A program made the translations under genes and the position numbers. Under the pieces are notes generated by a model. The model worked only from the letters and a program-made list of their open reading frames with translations. It had not been told where the DNA came from and did no database searches. From Streptomyces sp. NBC_00433 (GTDB lineage: Bacteria; Actinomycetota; Actinomycetes; Streptomycetales; Streptomycetaceae): 64,000 nt of DNA. Below, piece by piece: positions 53,040 to 62,600 of the stretch (its first letter is position 1; every line of letters starts with the position of its first letter). The stretch is taken from the NCBI GenBank assembly GCA_036015235.1, contig CP107926.1:2418001-2482000 (forward strand), in the 5' to 3' direction.

Positions 53040-53344
53040 CCTTCAGCACATCAGTCCAGTTCCGGAAACTCTCCCTCAAACGAGGGGGAAAATCAAGAAG
53101 CAGAGCAGGTCAGATGTACACGCTTGACCACCTGCCGTCTCTCACTGCACCTGCCGTAGACGAACTACTGGACATGGTGCTCGGCCGCAAGACTCGTCAG
53201 AGCTCGCGCAGGGCACGGCCTTCTTGTTCGGCCGCGTCGACTTTCTTGGTCAGGGCGGCCTCCAATCCGATGTGAACGTCACCCTCGCGTGGGCGGCGTC
53301 GGGCCCGCGCTGACCGGGAGACGGGCGCCGACTGGCCTTGCCCA

Positions 53345-54440
53345 CTACCGGGCAGGGCGGGTTGGTCGCTGTTGCGCGGCCTGGGCGGCGAAGCCTTCCA
53401 GACCGCTGTTGGGGTGCATGTATACGTAACGCTCGGCCGCGAGAATCTGTCGAACGTTGAAGTCCTTGACGGCGTCCGCGGTCAGGATGCCGGTCAGGTT
53501 CTGCGGGCCCAGCGCCAGAAGGCAGCGCGGGCCAACGGGCAGCACCATGGACATCGCGTCGCCGAAGGCCATCCCGTGCTCCCATTGGTCGGCCGCGTCG
53601 CGACGGACAGTCAAGCCAGGGTTGTCGCCGATCAGGAACTGGCCCGATGCGGGGGTGAGAATTTCCACCCGCCATGTCGAAGCCATCTTCTGCACCCTGC
53701 CTAAGGGCTGTCCCGTAATCCCCGGCGGGCGCGCGACGACAGCTACGGCACCTCGCTGCGTTGTCGGGCTCGCCCGAATACGACCCGGTATGAGGGCGAC
53801 CCTTCGCCTTGCGATGTACCGCATCTGACGCCGCGCGCTGGTCCACCGCGGATTACGGGACAGCCCTTAGCATGTTCTCGATACTGGTGCGGAACAGCTT
53901 CCCGCTCTTCTGGTCTTGGGCTATTTCGGAGCGCTCGATGTACCGGTAGGCGTAGTCGGCCAGGGCGCTCCGTCCTGTGATGTGCAGGCCGGTCTCCCGG
54001 AACGCTTCGCGTGCCAGTGGCTCCCGGAAGCTCCTTGCGAGCTTGACGCTCAGGTACGCCCGCGCCTGCTCGTATGCCGCATCGTGCACCTTCCGGTACT
54101 GATACGAGCGGACGTAGTGGAGCACGATCAGGTCGCGGAGCACGTCGGCGTGAGCGGAGCCTGCGAACGGAGTCCCTCTGCGGACCGCGTCGAGGGCGGC
54201 GGGGACGCGCGCTTCTATACGGCCCCACAGCTGCTCCGCAGATACGGAATCGAAGGCCACGAAGTCCTTGGCCCAGCCGCAGCTCGATGTCGTCTTCAGC
54301 TTGTGGTGCCGCTCCGGGTGATCCAGGTCGAAGGGTCGCAGCTGCCGACCGCTGCTGCCGTTCGGCACGGTGAATTCCTTGAGTATCACCTGGGATACGA
54401 GGTGCTGCCGTGAGGTCTGCTGAGCTGTTGCCACGCGCAT
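53345..54440 (-). pseudogene. DUF4238-like gene split by a MITE
   Basis: The 5' part (53871-54440) reads QQTSRQHLVSQVILKEFT, LRPFDLDHPER and LIVLHYVRSYQYRKVH, typical of the DUF4238 family. The 3' part (53345-53700) continues as MASTWRVEILTPASGQFLIG with DNPG and ends TRPAR. The MITE (53701-53870) sits between them. Removing it together with one copy of the TA duplication restores one frame (ENML-GRVQKM). The gene was therefore intact before the insertion. DUF4238 has no established biochemical role; it often occurs in defence-rich DNA. Confidence 0.8.
53701..53870. mobile_element. 170-base MITE with IS5/IS427-type ends
   Basis: The 21-base inverted repeats (53701-53721 and 53850-53870) are perfect and contain GGGCTGTCCCGTAAT, an end seen in Streptomyces IS5/IS427 elements. 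The inside has no transposase. It entered a CTAG target with a TA duplication. It depends on a transposase encoded elsewhere. Confidence 0.85.
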
Positions 54441-54915
54441 GATTCTGCTCCGACTGCCCAGCGGCTCGCCAAGGGTTTCAACGAACCGCGCTCACTCACC
54501 GGACCGCAGCGGGCGGTCGGGCACTCCGTCTGGCCCGCCGCCTGGCACCCGTCGCTTTCCGCCTGGCGAGGCCCGTCCGGACCGCTGGAGTACTCCGTGC
54601 CGCAACCTGAGCGGCAGGATCGCGGTAGCCGCCAGCATCCGTCTCCGCCCTCCATGGCCCTGGCCGGACCAGTCCAACCGGCCCGCGCCGTACGCGCGGG
54701 CAAGCCCTGCCGCCGGACCAGGCGGCCGCTGGGGTGCTGTCAAGCGTCTGGCGACGTCGCCGAGGTAGCCAAAGAAGACCAGGACGACAAACAGGAGCAG
54801 GAGATCGTCATCAGCCCGGAGCGGCGGAAGTGCCTGCCACGGCGAAGGCGACGAGCTTGCTCTGCACCGTAGAAATCGCCGAAGCCCGGCGCACACGTCG
54901 TACTACCATGCCTTT
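54441..54915. other. Divergent intergenic region
   Basis: No gene is supported over 475 bases. It separates the DUF4238-like gene (minus) from ApeA (plus) and should hold both promoters. Confidence 0.4.
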
Positions 54916-56403
54916 GTGACTGACCAGAGTTGGCGCGGAACGTGGTGGCCGGCTGGGGAACACGACACGGCGTGTCCCGGCACGCTGCGCTACGCCGAGG
55001 ATGGACGCTTGCGGCTGGAACTCATCGGCGGCTTCAACACCGAGGTGCGAACGCCCCGACCCGATGGGAACGGCTACTCAGTAAGCATTGAATCGCGAGA
55101 AATCCCGATTATTCATGGGGTTTCCGGAAACGAGCGTTTCACCCTTTTGGGAAACATAGACACTCATACCAGCGGGCTCGGGTTTTTCGATGGTGAAATT
55201 GTCGAGCAGGACTGGAGCGCAAACCGTGCGTTGCGTGGCATACATCTCCAGAGCCTGGGCGAGCAGGTTTTCACCCATGGGTATCTACAACTCGAAGGGC
55301 TGCTCCAGTGGTCGAACACATCCGCTCTCGACCTCACCCATGTCATGGAACCTGGAAAGGTCGGGGGGGAGCGGAGAGCCAGCACCCACGAGGAGCTGGA
55401 ACGCACGGCTGTATTTGGGGATATGAAGATCGGCCTACGAGTGCGGAGAAGTGATTTCAGCCTCAAGAATAGACCTGTATCGAACCGGCGCTTCCTGGAG
55501 AGTGTCGAATGGGCAACGCTGAAGTTTGAATTGCCAGCGCCAGTGGCCTACGACGCCTTCGACAGGGTCGCGAAGGACTTGCAAGACCTCTTGTCTCTCA
55601 GTGCTTACGCCCCGTGCGGCGCACTTTCGCGTTCCCTCATGTACGAGACATCTGAGACGCACCCTGGGTCCCGGCGCGGCGAAAATGAGGTTGAGGTGAT
55701 GGGACGCCAGATCTACCGCACTACAACTGGCGAAGACAAGAGCGAGAGCTCGCATCGCCTGTTTGTGTTCACTCTGGCCGAAATGGACTTTCCCGATATA
55801 GTTCCGAAGTGGCTCGACCTGAAGGACCGCGTCCGCACGGGCTGTGAGATCCTCTTCGGGCTCCGGTATATTGGAATCGGATATGTGGGTACACGCCTAC
55901 TCGGCGTGGCTTCGGCGGCCGAGAGCGTCCATACTGGATTGTGCTCGGCGAGTACGCCGATGCCTAAAATCGAGTATAGGAAGCTCAAGCGAAAACTACT
56001 TGACGCACTTGAGGACGAGCCTGACGAAATCAAAGAATTCGTTAAAAACGGGCTCCGCAACAATCCCACCTACAACGATCGCGTACTCGAACTGGCATCA
56101 ATCCCAGATGCCGAAGCGGTCGATCGACTTCTTACGGACAGATCTCGCTGGGCCAGCATGCTGAAGAACGCCAGAAACGATCTCGCGCACGCGAATGAAC
56201 GCTCATCGAGAGACCCTGAAGCTACACCGGCCTTCTGGCTCCTGGAAGTAACCTACGCGCTTCTCTGTCTCGTATTGATGTCTGAATTGGGTATCGGCGC
56301 AGAGGCTCAACGATCTGTTCTGGGGCGCCCTCGCGTCAACTGGGCAAGCTTCCAATTCAAGAAGTTCCTGCATGCCAAAAACGAGATGGATTCGCCTGAG
56401 TAG
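54916..56403 (+). CDS. apeA: ApeA-type HEPN anti-phage protein
   Basis: A 495-residue protein from GTG 54916. The N-terminal ApeA-type beta domain opens with WRGTWWPAGEHDTACPGTL and RLRLELIGGFNTE. The C-terminal helical HEPN domain contains KNARNDLAHANERSS with the R-x4-H motif (Arg420, His425). ApeA is known as a single-gene abortive-infection system in which the HEPN domain cleaves RNA. The coding region is clearly richer in A/T than its neighbours, with more A/T third positions, which points to acquisition from another lineage. The name rests on domain order seen by eye. Confidence 0.72.
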   Translation: MTDQSWRGTWWPAGEHDTACPGTLRYAEDGRLRLELIGGFNTEVRTPRPDGNGYSVSIESREIPIIHGVSGNERFTLLGNIDTHTSGLGFFDGEIVEQDWSANRALRGIHLQSLGEQVFTHGYLQLEGLLQWSNTSALDLTHVMEPGKVGGERRASTHEELERTAVFGDMKIGLRVRRSDFSLKNRPVSNRRFLESVEWATLKFELPAPVAYDAFDRVAKDLQDLLSLSAYAPCGALSRSLMYETSETHPGSRRGENEVEVMGRQIYRTTTGEDKSESSHRLFVFTLAEMDFPDIVPKWLDLKDRVRTGCEILFGLRYIGIGYVGTRLLGVASAAESVHTGLCSASTPMPKIEYRKLKRKLLDALEDEPDEIKEFVKNGLRNNPTYNDRVLELASIPDAEAVDRLLTDRSRWASMLKNARNDLAHANERSSRDPEATPAFWLLEVTYALLCLVLMSELGIGAEAQRSVLGRPRVNWASFQFKKFLHAKNEMDSPE

Positions 56404-56681
56404 AATTCGTGGAGGCCGGGGCTCCACTACTAATGCGCGTCGACCCGACGGATGGGACGGGCGTCTCGCCGCGGCTGACCGTGCAAGGTGACAGAAGCTC
56501 TAGCTGGTGTCCGACCCGATCACTACTCACCGACTCGGACCCGCCCCCTCAGTACCCGTCCGGTTTCGCAGCGGGCAGAGCCACCTGACATCAGTCGGCC
56601 GAGCTGCCCGGTCAGGGCACGGAAATCCGGCCAGGGCTCGAAAGCTCAGCGGGCGGGACAGCAGCAAGCTACATTGGCGCT
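56404..56681. other. Intergenic stretch
   Basis: No feature is seen beyond a return to high GC content. Confidence 0.35.
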
Positions 56682-58073
56682 GTGCCCGCTCGCTTTCACC
56701 GCATCGAGACACTCTTCGGCGGTCCTCTCGACCAGATCCCCTACGCGCAGCTCGCAGCCCTGGTCGGAAACGCCGACGCCTGCGAGGACGAGGACCTCGA
56801 CTATAAGGCCAGCCACTACGAGGCAGAGAAGAAGGCCGAACTCGCAAAAGACGTGGCCGCGCTGGCAAACACCTCCGGCGGTGTTCTCGTCCTCGGACTC
56901 GCCGACGACCGCAAATCGCGCATCCCCAGCGCTGTAGTACCGGTTGAGCTGACCGACACCCGTCTGCGCCAAATTCGCTCCATCGTGGCTTCCAACGTCC
57001 GCCCGGCGCCCCGGATCGAGCTGATCGCCAAGGAGAACGCGCCCGGATCCAACGAAGGCATCCTCCTCATCGCCGTACCACGGAGTCTGGATGCACCCCA
57101 CGCCATCGTCGAGCACAACCAAGACCACCGCCTGGCCTACCCCCGGCGCGACGGCGACACCACCCGTTGGCTTAGCGAGACAGAAGTCGCGACCGCCTAC
57201 CGCCGACGCTTCCAGCAACTGGCCGAACGCGGCGACCTCATCACGCGCGTCGGCCAAGACGCCGAGGACACCGCAGACCGGCTTTCTGACGATCTATACA
57301 CCCGAGAGCAGTCGGCGGCACTGCTGACCGTGGCACTCGTACCGGACATCCCTGGTGACATGACGATTGACAGCAGGGCCGTTCTGCGCGTCACCGAACA
57401 GGAACTGCGTGCCGTTCCCCTGCTCGGACGGACCACGCAGACATTCACCCGAACCCAAGTCGGGCCCCGCCGCGTCATCCTCCTCGACCAAGAACAGCAC
57501 GCGAGCTACGTCGCAGAACTCCACGGCGACGGTTCGGGAGCCTGGGCCGTTACTTTGTCCGCATGGGAGCTGGAGACCAACCAGAGCAACCCATGGAGTA
57601 CCGGCGTCGATACCGACGAGATCGTCACGTTGGTCATGTCCGCCCTGCGGCATCTTGCACACCACGCTGTCACCCGCACAGGAGCCAGTGGGACCGCCGC
57701 CGTCCGGGTACGGCTGCTCAGCCGTACCCGCACCCGCTCAGTCATGGCACTGCCCAACGCCCCCTACTGGCAGGCCGTTCACCTCGCCCACCAACAGCAG
57801 GTTCCAGCACAGCGGCCCCCTCTCCGTGTGAGTACCACCGCCCAACGGACCGCTTCTGGTCACGGCTACGTCCTTCTGGACGGCCTCGCCGACAGCGGCG
57901 CCAGCCTCGTCCAAGCCGCATCCCTGTTGGTCGGAGACCTCTTCCAGCACTACGGCCTCGCAGAAGCGCCCCAAATCACCCGCGACGGCACTCTCAACAC
58001 ATCAGCGTGGGCCGAAGCAGATCGTGCGTACATCACCATCTGGGCGCGCCAAGTCGGCGTCACAGCCAACTGA
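56682..58073 (+). CDS. AlbA_2/Schlafen-like ATP-binding protein
   Basis: A 463-residue protein from GTG 56682. The AlbA_2 domain is clear: EDEDLDYKASHYEAEKKAEL (residues about 36-55), then KDVAALANTSGGVLVLGLAD and LLIAVPRSLDAPHAIVEH, and RLAYPRRDGDTTRWLSETEV. This domain occurs in bacterial regulators and in Schlafen proteins. The C-terminal 250 residues are mixed alpha/beta and unassigned. It stands alone after ApeA in the same direction. Nucleic-acid or ATP binding is expected from the family. Confidence 0.8.
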   Translation: MPARFHRIETLFGGPLDQIPYAQLAALVGNADACEDEDLDYKASHYEAEKKAELAKDVAALANTSGGVLVLGLADDRKSRIPSAVVPVELTDTRLRQIRSIVASNVRPAPRIELIAKENAPGSNEGILLIAVPRSLDAPHAIVEHNQDHRLAYPRRDGDTTRWLSETEVATAYRRRFQQLAERGDLITRVGQDAEDTADRLSDDLYTREQSAALLTVALVPDIPGDMTIDSRAVLRVTEQELRAVPLLGRTTQTFTRTQVGPRRVILLDQEQHASYVAELHGDGSGAWAVTLSAWELETNQSNPWSTGVDTDEIVTLVMSALRHLAHHAVTRTGASGTAAVRVRLLSRTRTRSVMALPNAPYWQAVHLAHQQQVPAQRPPLRVSTTAQRTASGHGYVLLDGLADSGASLVQAASLLVGDLFQHYGLAEAPQITRDGTLNTSAWAEADRAYITIWARQVGVTAN

Positions 58074-58359
58074 TCACCAAACAGCGTTGTTTTCGTTTCA
58101 CGCGACGCACCAGTCGCGACCCACCAGTGAGTGCCGCGCCCCGAGCGGACCTGGTGAGGCCAGTCAGCACGTTGGCAATCTGCGCCTCCACCACACGAAA
58201 CTCCACCGAGACATCCCTCATCGAGCCGCTCCTGGGCACACCCGTGCTGGCGCTGTTCCATGACGGGGAAACGGCCGATGGATGCTTGCCAGTGAGCCTT
58301 CGTAACGCCTCTCCGGGCGTAATTGGACAAGCAGGTTGCATCCGGGCGTGCGGGGCAGG
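58074..58359. other. Gap between convergent genes
   Basis: No gene and no perfect terminator hairpin were found between the convergent stops. Confidence 0.35.
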
Positions 58360-59556
58360 CTAGTCTCGCAGCCGCCAGGAGATGCAGTCTTCACACATCC
58401 CGGTCTCGTCCTCGTACATCCATACGCCGCAGGTGTCGCACAGGACCAGGTCGGCGATCAGGTCGCAGGTGAAGCAGCGGGCCGTGACGCCGTTGGGATC
58501 ACCTGCGACTGAGGCCCGGGGGATCAGGGTCTCCCTTGCGCACTCGATGCAGGGGACGACCGGTGGCATGCCACCGTCTGTGACAGACTCATGCGTCGAG
58601 GTTTTCAAGACCGCGTTGACATACGCGTCCGCCGCTTCCTGGGAACTCCAGGCTCCATGGCAGAACCGACAGTCGACCTTTGCCTGGTCTGAGTCGACCA
58701 CCAGCGCGAACTGGCCGCACTCCGGACATTCCATTGTCCAGTCTGCCTGGTCTGCGAGATCGCTCCTCACGCGCTCCATCCGCGGTTCGACCAGTGCTTT
58801 CACCCGGTTCAGTCCGGCTCGCACGAGTTCCATCTGCTCGTCGACGTGCTCGGTGTCCTCGGCATCCAGGTGGGGCCGCAGATGGTTGTGGATGAAGTCG
58901 AGCAGGAAGTCCAGGACCTTGACCGCGCGCGCCTCCACCGCCGCCACCGGTGCAGCGGCCGGGCCGGCCATGCCGAAGTGCTGCAGCCGGTTGCGGTACT
59001 CGGCCAGGGCGTTGATGGCGCGAAAGTCCCGGTTCGAGATGGCGACACCGAGCTCTTCCTTGAGTAGCTTGCGCGTGGCTGCGATACCGATGCTGCGGAA
59101 GGCGCCGCGGTGGAAGTGAGCCTCGTCGCATATCTCGCCATCACGGTCGGGTTCGACAACGAGTTGCCAGTCACACCGGGCAAGGGGCCATTTGAGGAGA
59201 ACCTCGGTGCCTGCCTGCAGGTGCAGCACCGCGTACTTCACGTCGCGGGCGGTGGGTTCGTCGAGGAACTCCAGGACGCTGAGCAGGTAGTCCATACCGT
59301 TGTGGACCACCGGAAAGTGAAATCCAGGGTCGCCGACGGCCTGATCCGCTGCCAGAGGGATCCATTGCAGCGGCCGGTGGACGCGAGGAACCTCAAGGTT
59401 GGGCAGCGGGACCGCCCGAGTGTCCCCGGTCACATCGAACATGACGTTCACTGAGGTCGCCAGTACATCAGCGCCGCTTGGTGCGACAGTGCCACCTAGG
59501 GTGCCCCACACCCTGGCCTTTGTGCCGACCGACGGGCGCTCCGGGACGATGTTCAT
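58360..59556 (-). CDS. HEPN-like protein with C-terminal zinc ribbons
   Basis: About 398 residues from ATG 59556 (59562 also possible; a longer frame to 59688 would overlap the divergent gene). Residues about 80-260 are helical and include LAEYRNRLQHFG with an R-x4-H motif (Arg188, His193). The C-terminal 130 residues hold three to four CxxC pairs (ECPECG, CRFCHG, CIEC, CFTC, CDTCG, CEDC), typical zinc ribbons. It is divergent from the STAND gene with less than 50 bases between starts, so the two probably share control and function. I do not know this architecture by name. Confidence 0.6.
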   Translation of the reverse strand: MNIVPERPSVGTKARVWGTLGGTVAPSGADVLATSVNVMFDVTGDTRAVPLPNLEVPRVHRPLQWIPLAADQAVGDPGFHFPVVHNGMDYLLSVLEFLDEPTARDVKYAVLHLQAGTEVLLKWPLARCDWQLVVEPDRDGEICDEAHFHRGAFRSIGIAATRKLLKEELGVAISNRDFRAINALAEYRNRLQHFGMAGPAAAPVAAVEARAVKVLDFLLDFIHNHLRPHLDAEDTEHVDEQMELVRAGLNRVKALVEPRMERVRSDLADQADWTMECPECGQFALVVDSDQAKVDCRFCHGAWSSQEAADAYVNAVLKTSTHESVTDGGMPPVVPCIECARETLIPRASVAGDPNGVTARCFTCDLIADLVLCDTCGVWMYEDETGMCEDCISWRLRD

Positions 59557-59603
59557 GTGCATAATCCACCATTTTAGGTTCGACGAGGTGCCATTCTCAT
59601 GGC
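59557..59603. promoter_or_regulatory. Compact divergent promoter
   Basis: The 47 bases between the divergent starts include the AT-rich CCATTTTAGG. Both promoters must overlap here or lie inside the genes, which implies shared control. Confidence 0.5.
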
Positions 59604-62600
59604 ATGGCGGGCAAAAACAGGGGCGGTTCACGGCGCACACAGGCCACCGAGCGCCGGCACCTGTGGGCCGAGTCGCGTTCCGGTGCACGGGCGGGACGCG
59701 GGTTCCACTACCAGGATGTCGTCGGCGCTTGGCTGTGCGGGCGGGTGATGTCCGGCGACCTCGCGGTGGAGCGCATCGTGCCCGAGGGCTGGGAGGACCT
59801 CTCCTGCGAAGGCTCAGACAATTGGCACGTGCAGGTCAAGTCACGTCAGGCCCGGGTCGGCGACTTCCCCCCGGGGGACGTCGCCCGGTACTTGCTGAAG
59901 ATGGCAGCGCAGCACGACAAGCGGATGAAAGCAGGACTCGCAGGCCGGATGGTGCTGGTACTGGAGAGCTCTGTGGCCGGGGAGAGGCTCTCGGTCTGGG
60001 GGCAGGCTCTTGCTGAGCTGCCGCGGACACACCCCTTGCGGGTGGCCGTCCACACCACCGCCAGGGAACGAAAGATCAGCCAGCGCAAGATCAGCGAACT
60101 ATGCACTCTGGCCAGTGTGTACGTCCTCCCCTGGAGGGAGGCCGCAGAGCAGACCGGGCAGGCAGTCGCCGACAAACACGGCCTGCTTCCCCTGGCGGCC
60201 GAGCCCGTGGTCCTGGCCCTGCGGGACGCCATCGCCGGGCACGCCGATACGAACGCGACACCCGACCTGAACAGCCGGGTAGGGCTGGACCGCACCGATA
60301 TCGAGCGCATCGCGACGCGTGTGGCAGCGCTGGTGGACCGTGCCTCATTGCAGGAGGCGTTGTCGGTGGGGCTGTGCGAGCCCGTCGACTTCGACGAGCC
60401 CCTGGTCGTGCCCGGCTTCTTCGAAGGCACGGAAGTCCAGCCGGGCCACATCGCGGCCGGCTTGCCGGCACCTCGGCCCGTGGAGAGCGGGCAGGTGGTC
60501 GACGCCCTGGAACGCGCCGAGCCCGTGCTGGTCACCGGCCCCTCGGGGGTGGGGAAGTCCATGGTGATGTGGGCCGCGGCCTACTCTGCCCGGCACATCC
60601 TCTGGTACCGGGTCCGGAGGCTGCGCGAGGCGGACGTCGACGCCCTGGTACGGCTCGCCCGGGCCAGTGGCGCCTCCACGCGCTCGCCGGTCGGATTCGC
60701 CGTGGACGGCGTCGGGGTGGGCTCGGCGGATGCATGGGACCTGCTGCAGCGTGAACTCGCGCCCCTCCCAGGGGTACACCTGCTGGGCTCCGCCCGCACC
60801 GAAGACCTTCCACCGCTGCGGACCCTGCCCAACTGCACCGTGGTCGAGGTCGCCCTGAACGAAGCCGTTGCCCAGGAGATCCACACCAAGCTCCTCGGCA
60901 CCGGTGCCACCACCGTGCCCCACTGGCGAGCAGCGTTCGAGCAGGCGAACGGCCTCACCCTGGAATACACCCACCTGCTGACCCGCGGGCGCCGCCTGAG
61001 CGCAGTCGTCACCGAACAGGTCAAACGCCGCATCGCGGAGGACCGTGAAACCGAACTGCAGATCATCGCCCGTGTCGCCCTGGCCCACCAGTGGGGAGCA
61101 GCACTGCCGCTGCGCACAGTGCAAGCGCAGCTCGGAGCCAGCGATGGGGCCTTCCGCATCGCCCTGGCCCGCTTGGGCGACGAGCACCTGATCCACATCC
61201 AGGGGCAGGAGCTGACCGGGCTGCACCAACTACGCTCCCGAGCCCTGGCTGATGCGGTCCACGCGTCCCCGCCGCCGAGCCTGGACGAGACCCTGGCGGC
61301 TGTCCTGGAAACCCTCGACAGCACACACCTGCGGCCCTTCACCGCAGGGGCACTGGCTGAACGCCCGGACCTGGACGGGAGGATCCTAGCCGGGCTCGTC
61401 ACCGAAATCGGACGCAGACCGGGCCTGACGACGCCCACCGCCATCCTGCAAGCCCTGCGGCTGGTGGACCTGCAGCGACGTGCCGAGCAGCTCAACGCGG
61501 TGCTGCGCAGGCACCACGTGCGGGCCGCGCACCAGCAGACCGCCCTACAGCTCTCGCTCCTGGACAGCTCGCTGCCCGACGTGCGGCCGGAGATCGCCTC
61601 GGCCATCGAGGAGATCCGGCCTACCGTCGACAAGCGGTCCCCGCTGCGCGACGGCCTCCTCGCACAAGTCGGCGCCACCGCCCTGGCCCAGAGTCTGAAC
61701 GAGTGCAGCAACGCCCGCGCTGCGCAGGCGTTGCTGACAGCGCTTGAGGGCAGCAGCCTGGACCTCGCCGCGCACCTCAGGTCCGCTCTCCCGCCGTCCC
61801 CCCTGGCTCTGCTGCTGTCCCAGGAGCCTGTAGACGTGGTCGGCGACATCATCGGTGCCGCGAGAGGCGTGTCCCTCGGACTTGCGCAGCAGTTGGTCAC
61901 CCTGGCCGGTGGCACCGAGTCGATGCTCGCCAGACTCCGCGCGTACTCACGCTGGCTCGTCGAACTAGAAGTGGTGGAACAGGACGGCTTCCACATTGCC
62001 CGCGCCCGGCTGCTCCATGTCTCGGACCGTGCCCAACCCCACCTTGAGGAAGCCGTCCGACACTTCGGCCGCGTCCTGCTCCGCTGCCTGCCGGTCTGCG
62101 ACCGGGTCGACGTCCAAGCGGTTATGCCCGGCGACGTGCCCTTGCAGATCGGAGACTACCTCGGCGGCGTAAGCCAGCTACAACGCCGCTACGACTACCT
62201 CCCCTCCGTCGTCACCTGGAACCGATTGCAAGCCCAGGTCGCGATGACCACCCCTGACAGCACCGACGCGACGATGCGTACGCACACCGCCGTCGCCATG
62301 GTCTCCGACCTATGCCAGTACCTCGACGACCTGACCCAGACCTGGTGCCTGCACCAGGGCGAGCCGGAAGCCGCAGCCACGCTGGAGACACAACGCGGCG
62401 TGCTCTACGAGCGCAGCACAGCACTGACGCTGCCGGTGAACCGCGCACAACTGCTAGCCAAACCCGTAGACGATGCCGTCGAAGCAACCCCGCACGACCA
62501 CCTCAGCTTCCTCGCCCAAGGGATCACCGCTAACCTCACCGGCCGACTGGTGGACCCCGAACCACACTGGACCTCTCTTGCCGCCTATACCGGCGACACC

